In this document: in pieces, positions 17,440 through 25,149 of the stretch | Layout: each line of letters starts with the position of its first letter | Position numbering within the stretch: position 1 is the stretch's first letter | Assembly: GCF_002154505.1 (NCBI RefSeq) | Contig: NZ_MUBM01000053.1 | Coordinates: 1-33,954, forward strand | Length of the DNA: 33,954 nucleotides | Source: Streptomyces carpinensis | Lineage (GTDB): Bacteria > Actinomycetota > Actinomycetes > Streptomycetales > Streptomycetaceae | Direction: 5' to 3' | Made by a program: the position numbers and the translations under genes | Notes under the pieces: model-generated | What the model was told of the DNA's origin: nothing | Seen by the model: only the letters and a program-made list of their open reading frames with translations | Databases searched by the model: none

Positions 17440-18309
17440 GTGCCCAAGGTGTCCTCCGTGGTCGTTCCGTACGCGACCTACTTGCGCGTCTACGAGCCGC
17501 TGGCCGCCTTCCCCGAGCCAGAGCGCAGCCACTGGGCGCGCTACGCCCGCCGCCCCGACCGCCCCTCCTACCAGGACGAACTGCGCCGCTCGCTGGCCGA
17601 CCTGCTGCCCACCCCGCCGGTGGCGGTGCCGGTGCACGAGAGCCGGGACGCGTTCGTGCTCGACGTCGACGGGGTGGTCTGCGTCTGCCCCTGGCGCACC
17701 CGGCTGCGCGGCTGGCAGGCCCTGGGCGAGCTCGCCGAGGAGCTGCCCGCGGTGGTGCTGGACGCGGTGCTGCCCCCGGTCGTCCGGCGCCAGGCCACCC
17801 AGGACTACGAGCGCTGGCTGGCGGGCAACCCGGACGCCCGCCCCTGGATCCGCACGGCGACCTGGCAGGTGCCGCTGAACTGGTTCGTGCTGGTGTCCGA
17901 CGAGGAGCGGGAGTACGTCAAGGGGGCGGGAGGGCCGGCGGACGCCGGTGGCTTCCCGCGCGAGGCGCCGCTGCTGCGCTACCGGACACCGATGGTGCAG
18001 GCTCGGCGGCGGGTGGCGCGGGGGCTGCGGGCCCTGCGGGACGCCATCGACGAGAGCCCCCTGATCGACGGCCTGGTGGACGTGGGCCGCTGGCTGGAGG
18101 AGTTCCATCCGCGTTCACTGGTGGAACTGGACTACGGCGGCCTGGTGCACGTGCTGCCGGCCGGTGATCTGGAGGGCGACCACTCGGCGGCCGACGTCGC
18201 CCAGGGGATCGAGGCGCTGCGTGTGGGCGACGGGGTGGCAGCGGGCGAGGCGTACGCGCGGCTCGTGGAGCGCTGGCGGGCGGTGCGCGACCTGCGGTCG
18301 GCGAACTGA
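17440..18309 (+). CDS. Conserved hypothetical protein between vdh and bldC
   Basis: 289 aa from the GTG at 17440, which has GGGGAGGGAG 5-14 nt upstream. I recognise no domain. The sequence is soluble-looking, rich in Trp, Arg and Pro, without membrane segment or signal peptide. Recognisable stretches are [24 protein letters not shown] near the start, [21 protein letters not shown] near residue 70-90 and [23 protein letters not shown] near 225-247. Codon use and GC skew are those of its neighbours, and the position between vdh and bldC is part of the conserved Streptomyces order. Its function is unknown. A TAGCTT at 17339-17344 could be its -10 box. Confidence 0.88.
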   Translation: MPKVSSVVVPYATYLRVYEPLAAFPEPERSHWARYARRPDRPSYQDELRRSLADLLPTPPVAVPVHESRDAFVLDVDGVVCVCPWRTRLRGWQALGELAEELPAVVLDAVLPPVVRRQATQDYERWLAGNPDARPWIRTATWQVPLNWFVLVSDEEREYVKGAGGPADAGGFPREAPLLRYRTPMVQARRRVARGLRALRDAIDESPLIDGLVDVGRWLEEFHPRSLVELDYGGLVHVLPAGDLEGDHSAADVAQGIEALRVGDGVAAGEAYARLVERWRAVRDLRSAN

Positions 18310-18814
18310 CGGCACACCAGGCGCGAGCGGAGTGACCTGGATCACGGCTCGAACACCGTCGAACAGCGTACGGTCAGGTGCATTTTGGCGGAGCTGACGG
18401 GACGTAGGTCTCGATCCGGGCGTTCGTCCCAAGGGTGACGGACGGCACTTACAAGACCCTTGCTCTACTTGCCCCTCCTCGTGCCAAAATAGGACAAGGA
18501 GCTCGGGGAGTGCTCCCTCTGCCCAATCATGCTCCGCTATGGGTGGAATCTCAGCATTGCACGCTTTGGGGGGTCTAGTGACTTCCTGATCAGCCTGTGA
18601 CTGATCGTCACAGCGGTGTGACTGTCCGTTATGGCACGGTCCATCGGCTTCCGTCGGTGATGAACACCTGGGAGGGCAATTCCATCGGTTTGGCCGACGC
18701 GGCTGGACAGATGGTGTAGTTGTAGTGCCGAGGACAAGCCGTTCGTCCTATAACCGACTCGACTCGCGTCCGCCATTTCGGGCAACGCGGGTCAAGGTGC
18801 AGAATTTAGAGGAA
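18310..18814. promoter_or_regulatory. Long regulatory region upstream of bldC
   Basis: More than 500 bp with no gene. Visible elements: an A-rich AAAATAGGAC near 18485; half-sites AGTGAC (18577-18582) and TGTGAC (18617-18622) around the repeat at 18595-18613; TGTAGTTGTAGT at 18715-18726; AGGAC/GTCCT inverted repeat (18731-18735/18745-18749) running into TATAAC (18749-18754), a possible -10 box without a good -35. The leader before bldC would be long. Confidence 0.5.
18595..18613. promoter_or_regulatory. BldD-box-like inverted repeat upstream of bldC
   Basis: CTGTGAC-TGATC-GTCACAG is a perfect inverted repeat. Its core TGACTGATCGTCA (18598-18610) fits the outer positions and spacing of the BldD operator pattern TnACnC(A/T)GnGTnA, failing only at the inner C and G. 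BldD is a c-di-GMP-dependent repressor of development, and bldC is among its reported targets (established knowledge). The site is about 240 bp from the bldC start. Confidence 0.45.
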
Positions 18815-18846
18815 AGAACCGAGAAGGTTCGGTTCTCCCGAGGAGG
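18815..18846 (+). promoter_or_regulatory. Hairpin and ribosome binding site of bldC
   Basis: AGAACCGA (18815-18822) pairs with TCGGTTCT (18829-18836), ending 4 nt before the SD AGGAGG (18841-18846), which is 6 nt from the ATG. The same GAACC can instead pair with the first of two tandem GGTTC copies (18826-18830), so two exclusive hairpins are possible. Confidence 0.6.
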
Positions 18847-18852
18847 CCGCTC

Positions 18853-19059
18853 ATGACCGCTCGCACCCCTGATGCCGAGCCGCTGCTGACCCCCGCCGAG
18901 GTCGCCACCATGTTCCGCGTCGACCCGAAGACGGTCACGCGCTGGGCGAAGGCCGGCAAGCTCACGTCGATCCGTACGCTCGGCGGGCACCGCCGCTACC
19001 GCGAGGCCGAGGTCCGCGCACTGCTCGCGGGCATCCCGCAGCAGCGCAGCGAGGCCTGA
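18853..19059 (+). CDS. bldC: Developmental regulator BldC (MerR-like DNA-binding protein)
   Basis: 68 aa. It is essentially one winged helix-turn-helix domain of MerR type: LLTPAEVATMFRVDPKTVTRWAKAGKLTSIRTLGGHRRYREAEVRALL, where the recognition helix lies in KTVTRWAKAG and the wing in RTLGGHRRY. Unlike MerR proteins it has no effector or dimerisation domain. BldC binds DNA head-to-tail on direct repeats and holds back the switch from vegetative growth to sporulation. The length matches known BldC exactly. A strong AGGAGG precedes the ATG, with a hairpin just upstream. It is transcribed alone, followed by a loose terminator. Confidence 0.98.
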   Translation: MTARTPDAEPLLTPAEVATMFRVDPKTVTRWAKAGKLTSIRTLGGHRRYREAEVRALLAGIPQQRSEA

Positions 19060-19071
19060 ACAACTTCATAA

Positions 19072-19113
19072 CCGGGCAAACCGGCTGGTCCCCCAACCGG
19101 CCGTCGTGCCCGG
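19072..19113 (+). terminator. Probable bldC terminator
   Basis: CCGGGCA (19072-19078) pairs with TGCCCGG (19107-19113), enclosing an inner CCGG/CCGG helix. It begins 13 bp after the bldC stop. Confidence 0.6.
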
Positions 19114-19204
19114 ACCCATAGCTCCAAGCGACGCGGGCCCTGCCCCAACAGGTCCCACGCCCAACCAGTCAGAGCTTTCGGGCAAGTGCAAAGGGTGCGT
19201 CGTC

Positions 19205-19244
19205 GATCGCGCTGGACTCCGCCGGGTCCAGCGCGATCTTTTTT
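19205..19244 (+). terminator. Canonical Rho-independent terminator with T6
   Basis: A perfect 13-bp stem (19205-19217 with 19226-19238, arm GATCGCGCTGGAC) with an 8-nt loop and TTTTTT at 19239-19244. It lies 145 bp after bldC on the + strand with no gene in between, so it may end bldC read-through or an unseen small RNA. Confidence 0.92.
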
Positions 19245-19361
19245 GTGCGCTCGGGGTGGTCTGCGGGGCGGCGCTGTGAGCGGCCTTGTCGGAGGCTGGG
19301 GAGGGGTGTCGGATCCCCTGTGAAGACCCTCGCGGGAGGCTCGCGGAAGCCTCTGGGGGCG

Positions 19362-19409
19362 GTGCAATTGCACATATTAAATTGACCTCTTGTAGGAGGG
19401 GTGTAAATA
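19362..19409 (+). promoter_or_regulatory. Palindrome plus promoter with no gene downstream
   Basis: GTGCAATTGCAC (19362-19373) is a perfect 12-bp palindrome in an A+T-rich pocket. TTGACC (19382-19387), a 16-bp spacer and TAAATA (19404-19409) follow, a near-consensus vegetative promoter. The next + strand reading frames are trivial; the following gene (19580-19816) is on the other strand. Confidence 0.55.
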
Positions 19410-19493
19410 CCGCGCTTTCAAAAACTCATGCGGTGACACCCGTCACACGGCTGGGCGCTTGTTGCCTGCCGTACCCGTGCGCTAGAGGAGGAT

Positions 19494-19540
19494 CCGGTTC
19501 CACCGGCCCACGTCTGCACGGGAGTTCGCGCCGGAACCGG
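19494..19540. terminator. Inverted repeat between the orphan promoter and the convergent small gene
   Basis: CCGGTTCC (19494-19501) pairs with GGAACCGG (19533-19540), with a 31-nt loop holding a further CCGG pair. It could terminate the minus-strand small gene or a transcript from 19415. Confidence 0.45.
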
Positions 19541-19579
19541 TCGTTCGTGCGCCGGTTCACGAGACCGTCCAGCGGGCCG

Positions 19580-19816
19580 TCACGCGGTCGAGGGCTGCTC
19601 GTCCTCCCACACCGCCTCCAGAGCCCCCATCGCCTCCCCCAGGGCACCCAGAGAGGTCTCGGAGTCGTTCGGGGCCATCAGGGGGGAGCTGTCCATCGCC
19701 AGCCTCATGAGGCGGTGACAGATGGGGCAGTGCCGCGTGAGATGGCGGTACGAGGAGGCGGCCGCGAGGTGCGCACGGAGCAGCGCCCGCGTCTCGTGCC
19801 TGACCGATGCCGCCAT
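19580..19816 (-). CDS. Small Cys/His protein (DUF6274-like)
   Basis: 78 aa. It has a basic helical start (MAASVRHETRALLRAHLAAA), then YRHLTRHCPICHRLMRLAM at about residues 22-40, where H-x3-H-C-P-I-C-H gives a compact set of possible zinc ligands, and an acidic tail. This resembles small Streptomyces proteins grouped as DUF6274; I am fairly but not fully sure of that name. GGAGGTG sits about 4 nt before the ATG and a promoter is visible further upstream. Longer minus-strand frames through this stretch run across the tRNA-Asp repeat area and are not credible. Function unknown. Confidence 0.82.
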   Translation of the reverse strand: MAASVRHETRALLRAHLAAASSYRHLTRHCPICHRLMRLAMDSSPLMAPNDSETSLGALGEAMGALEAVWEDEQPSTA

Positions 19817-19862
19817 ACGCCACCTCCAGCGGGCCGTACGGGAACGGGCAACCCTGCTTTCT

Positions 19863-19891
19863 GGGGTACCGAGGGAATGTGACGCCGTCAA
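19863..19891 (-). promoter_or_regulatory. Promoter of the small Cys/His gene
   Basis: On the minus strand TTGACG (19891-19886), a 17-bp spacer and TACCCC (19868-19863). It would give a leader of about 40 nt. Confidence 0.55.
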
Positions 19892-19936
19892 GGCCGCGTC
19901 GCACACGAAGCGGCCGACCCGGCCGGCGGGGACGGC

Positions 19937-20051
19937 GGCATGCAGCGGTCCGCTTCCGTTGCCGGACGCGGGCTTCGTCGAGAAGGGGCATACAGAAGGC
20001 CCGCCTCCGCCGCCGGTCGGCGGCCCGCCGTCGCGGTCCTGACGGGATCTG
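19937..20051 (-). repeat. Decayed copies of the tRNA-Asp terminator and 3' end
   Basis: 19989-20051 aligns without gaps to 20130-20192 at a 141-bp offset, about 50 of 63 positions identical. The copy includes CATACAGAAGGCCCGCCTCCG (here split: CATACAG at 19989 and AAGGCCCGCCTCCG after it) and an exact GGTCCTGACGGGAT (20035-20048), the last 14 bases of tRNA-Asp. A third, partial copy of the terminator part starts with CATGCAG at 19937. No tRNA body remains in either. Confidence 0.75.
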
Positions 20052-20137
20052 CTGTGCCCGGCTGCGGCTGGACTGCCACCGCGCCGTGGGCGCGGCCGCC
20101 GACTCGGCGGGGGCCGGCCATGCGGAAAACATGCAGA

Positions 20138-20167
20138 AGGCCCGCCTCCGTTGCCGGAAGCGGGCCT
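20138..20167 (-). terminator. Terminator of tRNA-Asp
   Basis: AGGCCCGC (20138-20145) pairs with GCGGGCCT (20160-20167), with an inner TCCG/CGGA helix after one mismatch. It lies just beyond the tRNA 3' end on the minus strand. Confidence 0.8.
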
Positions 20168-20175
20168 CTTGTTGC

Positions 20176-20249
20176 GGTCCTGACGGGATTTGAACCCGCG
20201 GCCTCCACCTTGACAGGGTGGCGAGCACTCCAAACTGCTCCACAGGACC
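20176..20249 (-). tRNA. tRNA-Asp, anticodon GUC (copy 1)
   Basis: The minus strand folds with acceptor GGTCCTG/CAGGACC, a variable D-arm (GAGC...GCTC), anticodon arm CCACC-CTGTCAA-GGTGG with GTC, and T-arm GCGGGTTCAAATCCCGT. The discriminator is G, as expected for tRNA-Asp. CCA is not encoded. The sequence is identical to the copy at 28566-28639. Confidence 0.97.
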
Positions 20250-20290
20250 AGGTTTCGCGGCGCCATTCGTGCGTTGCGCTGCGAGAAGAG

Positions 20291-20320
20291 ACTGTACAGG
20301 AGGCGGGGCGCCTGGTCGAA
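20291..20320 (-). promoter_or_regulatory. Promoter of tRNA-Asp copy 1
   Basis: On the minus strand TTCGAC (20320-20315), an 18-bp spacer and TACAGT (20296-20291), a good TAnnnT box, about 41 nt before the tRNA. Confidence 0.6.
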
Positions 20321-20350
20321 CTCACTTAGCGTGCAGGCGCCGTCACGCCC

Positions 20351-23300
20351 TCACGACCGGGACGGGACCGCCGCGTCGATCGCCTTCACGATCCGCTTGT
20401 CCGAGACCGGGTACGCCGTGCCCAGCGCGTGGGCGAAGTAGCTGACCCGCAGCTCCTCGATCATCCAGCGGATGTCCCGCACCTGCTGCGGCACCGGTCG
20501 GCCCTGCGGCATCTGCTCCAGCAGCCACGCGTACTCGTCCCGCATCTCCTGGACCTTCTCCATGCGTGTGGTGTCCCGCTGGACGTTCGTCGGCATCTGC
20601 TGGAGCCGCCGGTCCGCCGCCACCAGATAGCGCATCAGGTCGGGCAGTCGCCGTATCCCGGCCTCGGTGACGAAGCCGGGCTTCACCAGGGTGTCCAGCT
20701 GCTGCCGCACGTCCGCCAGGTTCGGCAGCAGCGCGGGGCTGCGCACGGCCTTCAGCCGGCGCTCGCAGGCCTGCCAGGCGGCCAGCACCTGCTGCACCTG
20801 GCCCACGGTCCGCACGGTCAGGTCCACGATCTCGGCGCGCACCTTGTCGTACAGCTTCCGGTACGACTCCTCGTCCCATGCCGGCCCCCCGAACTCCGCG
20901 ATCAGCCGGTCCGCCGCCGCCATCGCGCAGTCGTCGAAGAGGGCCTGGATCGAGCCGTGCGGGTTCGCCGACAGACCCAGCTTCTGCTGGTTCGTCAGCT
21001 TTTCGGATGCGAACTTGGCCGGGTTGACCGGGATGTTGCGCAGGATCAGCCGCCGCGTGCCCTTCCACATGGCCTCGGCCTGCTCCGCCTCGGTGTCGAA
21101 GAGCCGTACGGAGACGGTGTTCGCCTTCGGCCCGTCGTCGACGAGCGCGGGGTAGGCCTTCACCGGCTGGCCCGCCCGGCGGGTCTCGAAGATCCGGGTG
21201 AGCGAGCCGATCGTCCAGTCGGTCAGTCCCTGGCGCTCCAGCGACTCGCCGCCGGCGCGCTCCGCGGTCGCCGCCGCGGCCTGGGAGAGGGCCTTGCGCG
21301 CCTTCGGCTTCAGCCGCAGCTTGAGGGATTCGAGGTCCTTGTCCTCGGCCAGCTTGCGGCGCCGCTCGTCGACGATCCGGAAGGTGATCTTCAGATGGTC
21401 GGGGACCTTGGACCAGTCGAAGTCCTCGGCCTCGAACGGCACGCCGACCATGCGCTTGAGCTCACGCGCCATGGTCGTGGTCAGCGGCTCCTGGAGGGGC
21501 ACCGCCTTCTCCAGGAACGCCCTGGCGTAGTTCGGCGCGGGCACGTAGTTGCGGCGGATCGGCTTGGGCAGGGAACGGATCAGCTCGGTGACGACCTCCT
21601 CGCGCAGGCCCGGGATCTGCCAGTCGAAGCCCTCGTCGGTGACCTGGTTGAGTACCTGGAGCGGGATGTGGACGGTCACGCCGTCGGCGTCCGCACCGGG
21701 CTCGAACTGGTACGTCACCCGGAACTTCAGGTTCCCCTGCCGCCAGGAGTCCGGATAGTCGGCCTTGGTGACCGCCTCCGCCGACTCCCGGATGAGCATC
21801 TCCCGCTCGAAGTCCAGGAAGTCGGGCTGCTCGTTCCGCTTGCGCTTCCACCAGGAGTCGAAGTGGGCACCGGAGACGACGTGTTCGGGCACCCGCTGGT
21901 CGTAGAAGTCGAACAGCGTCTCGTCGTCGACGACGATGTCCCGGCGCCGGGCGCGGTGCTCCAGCTCCTCCACCTCGCTGAGGAGCTTGCGGTTGTCGGC
22001 GAAGAACTTGTGGTGCGTGCGCCAGTCGCCCTCGACGAGCGCGTTGCGGATGAAAAGCTCCCGGCTGACCTCGGGGTCGATCCGGCCGTAGTTCACCTTG
22101 CGCTGGGCGACGATCGGCACGCCGTACAGCGTGACCTTCTCGTACGCCATCACCGCCGCCTGGTCCTTCTCCCAGTGCGGTTCGCTGTACGTCCGCTTCA
22201 GGAGGTGACCCGCCAGCGGCTCGACCCACTCGGGCTCGATCTTGGCGTTCACCCGCGCCCACAGCCGCGAGGTCTCCACCAGCTCCGCCGACATCACGAA
22301 CCGCGGCGGCTTCTTGAACAGGGCCGAGCCCGGGAAGATCGCGAACTTGGCGTTGCGGGCGCCCAGGTACTCGCCCCTCCCGCCGTCGCGGCGCGCGCCC
22401 GGACCCGAGTCCTTGGACTCCTTCACGTCCTTCATGCCGACGTGCGAGAGCAGACCGGCGAGCAGCGAGATGTGGACGCGGTCGCCCGGGGCGTCCTGGT
22501 CGTTGAGGTGAATGCCCATCTGCTTGGCGACGGTGCGCAGCTGGGTGTAGATGTCCTGCCATTCGCGAATGCGCAGGAAGTTGAGGAACTCCTGCTTGCA
22601 CATGCGCCGGAAGGACGACGAGCCCCGCTCCTTCTGCTGCTCGCGGATGTAGCGCCAGAGGTTGAGGAAGGCGAGGAAGTCGCTGGACTCGTCGCGGAAC
22701 CGGGCGTGCTGCTGGTCGGCCTGGGTCTGCTTGTCGGCGGGGCGCTCGCGCGGGTCCTGGATGGAGAGCGCGGCGGCGATCACCATGACCTCGCGCGCAC
22801 AGCCGTTCCTGTCGGCCTCCAGCACCATCCGGGCGAGCCTCGGGTCGACGGGGAGCTGGGCGAGCTTGCGGCCGGTCTCGGTGAGCCGCTTGCGCGGGTC
22901 CTTCTGCGCCGGGTCGAGCGCGCCGAGCTCCTCCAGCAGCTGTACGCCGTCGCGGATGTTGCGGTGGTCCGGCGGGTCGATGAACGGGAACTTCTCGATG
23001 TCCCCGAGGCCGGCCGCGGTCATCTGCAGGATGACGGAGGCGAGGTTCGTGCGCAGGATCTCGGCGTCGGTGAACTCCGGGCGGGCGACGAAGTCGTCCT
23101 CGCTGTAGAGCCGGATGCAGATGCCGTCGGACGTACGTCCGCAGCGGCCCTTGCGCTGGTTGGCGCTGGCCTGCGAGATCGCCTCGATGGGCAGCCGCTG
23201 CACCTTGGTGCGGTGGCTGTAGCGGGAGATCCGGGCGAAGCCGGGGTCGATGACGTACTTGATGCCGGGCACGGTCAGGGAGGTCTCGGCGACGTTGGTC

Positions 23301-24346
23301 GCCAGAACGATCCTGCGGCCGGTGTGCGGCTGGAAGACGCGGTGCTGTTCGGCATGGGAGAGCCGGGCGTACAGCGGCAGCACCTCGGTGAAGCGGTACT
23401 GCTTCTTGTTGAGCGCGTCGGCGGTGTCGCGGATCTCCCGCTCGCCGGAGAGGAAGACGAGGATGTCCCCGGACCCCTCGGCCATCAGCTCCTCGACGGC
23501 ATCGGTGATCGCCGTGATCTGGTCCCGGTCGGCGTCGTCGGAGTCCTCCTCGAGGAGGGGCCGGTAACGCACCTCCACGGGATACGTCCGCCCGCTGACC
23601 TCGATGATCGGCGCATCGCCGAAGTGCCGGGAGAAGCGCTCGGGGTCGATGGTGGCCGAGGTGATGACGACCTTGAGGTCCGGCCGCCTGGGCAGCAGCT
23701 GGGCCAGGTAGCCGAGGAGGAAGTCGATGTTGAGCGACCGCTCGTGCGCCTCGTCGATGATGATCGTGTCGTAGGCGCGCAGCTCGCGGTCGGTCTGGAT
23801 CTCGGCCAGCAGGATGCCGTCCGTCATCAGCTTGACGAAGGTGGCGTCCGGGTCGACCTGGTCGGTGAACCGCACCTTCCAGCCGACGGCCTCGCCCAGC
23901 GGCGTGTCCAGCTCCTCGGCCACGCGCTCGGCGACGGTCCGGGCGGCGATCCGGCGGGGCTGGGTGTGCCCGATCATGCCGCGCACGCCACGACCCAGCT
24001 CCATGCAGATCTTCGGGATCTGCGTGGTCTTTCCGGAACCGGTCTCACCGGCGACGATGACGACCTGGTGGTCGCGGATGGCGTCCGCGATCGTGTCCTT
24101 CTTCTGGCTGACCGGCAGCTGCTCGGGGTAGCCGACGGCGGGCACGCGGGAACGCCGGGCGGCCATGCGCTCCTCGGCCTTCCCGACCTCCCCCTCGATC
24201 TCGGCGAGGACGGCGGCACGGGCCTCCGGCTTGCGGATCTTGCGCGCGCCCTCGAGCCTGCGCCCGAGCCGGTGCGCATCGCGCAGCGACAGCTCGGTCA
24301 GGCGGGAGGCGAGGGGGCCCAGGGCGGGGGCGGGATGCGTAGACAT
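20351..24346 (-). CDS. hrpA: ATP-dependent RNA helicase HrpA (DEAH box)
   Basis: 1331 aa, close to the usual HrpA length. An N-terminal helical region is followed by the helicase core: Walker A GETGSGKT (100-107), HTQPRR (127-132), DEAH (198-201), SAT (230-232), then the second RecA domain with NVAETSLTVPGI and QRKGRCGR. The winged-helix and OB parts and the long C-terminal DUF3418-type region follow. HrpA unwinds RNA and in E. coli has been linked to mRNA processing and to rescuing stalled ribosomes. The ATG at 24346 gives the common N-terminus MSTHPAP; its SD is weak. It is transcribed toward tRNA-Asp copy 1. A 1321-aa open frame opposite it is a codon-bias shadow. Confidence 0.96.
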   Translation of the reverse strand: MSTHPAPALGPLASRLTELSLRDAHRLGRRLEGARKIRKPEARAAVLAEIEGEVGKAEERMAARRSRVPAVGYPEQLPVSQKKDTIADAIRDHQVVIVAGETGSGKTTQIPKICMELGRGVRGMIGHTQPRRIAARTVAERVAEELDTPLGEAVGWKVRFTDQVDPDATFVKLMTDGILLAEIQTDRELRAYDTIIIDEAHERSLNIDFLLGYLAQLLPRRPDLKVVITSATIDPERFSRHFGDAPIIEVSGRTYPVEVRYRPLLEEDSDDADRDQITAITDAVEELMAEGSGDILVFLSGEREIRDTADALNKKQYRFTEVLPLYARLSHAEQHRVFQPHTGRRIVLATNVAETSLTVPGIKYVIDPGFARISRYSHRTKVQRLPIEAISQASANQRKGRCGRTSDGICIRLYSEDDFVARPEFTDAEILRTNLASVILQMTAAGLGDIEKFPFIDPPDHRNIRDGVQLLEELGALDPAQKDPRKRLTETGRKLAQLPVDPRLARMVLEADRNGCAREVMVIAAALSIQDPRERPADKQTQADQQHARFRDESSDFLAFLNLWRYIREQQKERGSSSFRRMCKQEFLNFLRIREWQDIYTQLRTVAKQMGIHLNDQDAPGDRVHISLLAGLLSHVGMKDVKESKDSGPGARRDGGRGEYLGARNAKFAIFPGSALFKKPPRFVMSAELVETSRLWARVNAKIEPEWVEPLAGHLLKRTYSEPHWEKDQAAVMAYEKVTLYGVPIVAQRKVNYGRIDPEVSRELFIRNALVEGDWRTHHKFFADNRKLLSEVEELEHRARRRDIVVDDETLFDFYDQRVPEHVVSGAHFDSWWKRKRNEQPDFLDFEREMLIRESAEAVTKADYPDSWRQGNLKFRVTYQFEPGADADGVTVHIPLQVLNQVTDEGFDWQIPGLREEVVTELIRSLPKPIRRNYVPAPNYARAFLEKAVPLQEPLTTTMARELKRMVGVPFEAEDFDWSKVPDHLKITFRIVDERRRKLAEDKDLESLKLRLKPKARKALSQAAAATAERAGGESLERQGLTDWTIGSLTRIFETRRAGQPVKAYPALVDDGPKANTVSVRLFDTEAEQAEAMWKGTRRLILRNIPVNPAKFASEKLTNQQKLGLSANPHGSIQALFDDCAMAAADRLIAEFGGPAWDEESYRKLYDKVRAEIVDLTVRTVGQVQQVLAAWQACERRLKAVRSPALLPNLADVRQQLDTLVKPGFVTEAGIRRLPDLMRYLVAADRRLQQMPTNVQRDTTRMEKVQEMRDEYAWLLEQMPQGRPVPQQVRDIRWMIEELRVSYFAHALGTAYPVSDKRIVKAIDAAVPSRS

Positions 24347-24471
24347 ACGCGACCCAGGATCTCATCTCGGGGAAATTGCGCGCGAATGATTTGACCGCGG
24401 CACCGCTGGACCGTACTGGAGCGGCTCTGCCGTCCCTCGCGCGGCTCCCTCACGCCCGAGGTGGGCGGTTC

Positions 24472-25149
24472 TCACAGGTCGTACGGTCCCACTCTCAGGA
24501 GGTCCGTTACGGCCTGCTCCGACCAGTGGCCGGTCGCGCCGGGGCAGGCGGCGACGTAGGAGGCGACCGCGTCCGCGTCCCAGGCGCCGGCCGCCAGCAG
24601 GCCGCCGGCCAGGAAGCGGACGTAGGAGGCCGACGGCGGGTTCCAGTGCACGTCGTTCATGCCCCACGGGGCGGTGAAGGTGAGGACGGGCAAGCCGTTC
24701 ACCTGACCGGCGCAGACGAGGGTTTCGTAGCGGCCCTCGCCCATCACGGCCCGACCGTGTGTGAGCACCTCGCCGAGGTCGAGGCTCGCGCCGGGCTCGC
24801 GGTACATCTCCTGAGCCGCGATGTCGCAGAACTGCTCGGTCGACACCAGGTGCGCGCAGGCGAGGACCCGTCCCTCGGCCTGCGGGTCGTAGAAGGCCCT
24901 GCCGCCTCCCCACACAGGTGACTCGGTGGCGAAGTACAGGGCGCCGGTGAGTTCGACCGGGACCGTCCTGGAGGGCATCCGGGGGTCGCGGCATCCCGGA
25001 TACGACCTGGCGGACCCCGGCGGCCTGCCGCCCCGGATGTAGAAGGCCAGCCGCTCGAGATCCACGTTCGAGCCGTAGGAGGTGTACCAGACCCGCTCCG
25101 GGCGCGGGTCGGCCGGCAACCTCGGATCGATGCTGTTCAGGGCCTTCAC
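24472..25149 (-). CDS. GGCT/AIG2-fold protein
   Basis: 225 aa from the GTG at 25149, which has GAGGAG 9 nt upstream. The N-terminal VWYTSYGSNVDLERLAFYIRGGRP (about residues 20-43) carries the YGSN motif of the gamma-glutamylcyclotransferase-like fold. GALYFATESPVWGGGRAFYDP and an acidic Glu-containing helix (LVSTEQFCDIAAQEMY) follow. Streptomyces homologues are often labelled histone deacetylase, but no deacetylase motif is visible. The substrate is unknown; a gamma-glutamyl or related cyclotransfer is possible. A TATGAT box at 25274-25269 could drive it. It lies upstream of hrpA on the same strand with a 125-bp gap. Confidence 0.87.
   Translation of the reverse strand: MKALNSIDPRLPADPRPERVWYTSYGSNVDLERLAFYIRGGRPPGSARSYPGCRDPRMPSRTVPVELTGALYFATESPVWGGGRAFYDPQAEGRVLACAHLVSTEQFCDIAAQEMYREPGASLDLGEVLTHGRAVMGEGRYETLVCAGQVNGLPVLTFTAPWGMNDVHWNPPSASYVRFLAGGLLAAGAWDADAVASYVAACPGATGHWSEQAVTDLLRVGPYDL

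Noticed and set aside
17323..18108. Minus-strand frame opposite the vdh-bldC interval gene
   Set aside because: Antisense shadow of the + strand gene at 17440, which has a strong ribosome binding site.
18595..18613. Crp operator
   Set aside because: The Streptomyces Crp pattern needs GTG-N6-GNCAC; here the spacing is one base longer, and BldD spacing fits better.
19286..19882. 198-aa + strand frame after bldC
   Set aside because: It crosses the orphan promoter and the antisense of the small Cys/His gene, and has no sensible protein pattern.
19557..20266. Long minus-strand frames through the tRNA-Asp repeat area
   Set aside because: They include the tRNA itself and repeated terminator sequence; only the last 78 codons of one frame (19580-19816) look like a gene.
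20429..24394. 1321-aa open frame on the + strand opposite hrpA
   Set aside because: It mirrors hrpA codon bias; hrpA has complete helicase motifs, and the antisense product has none.
24472..25149. Histone deacetylase
   Set aside because: No deacetylase metal motif is present; the YGSN motif points to the GGCT fold.
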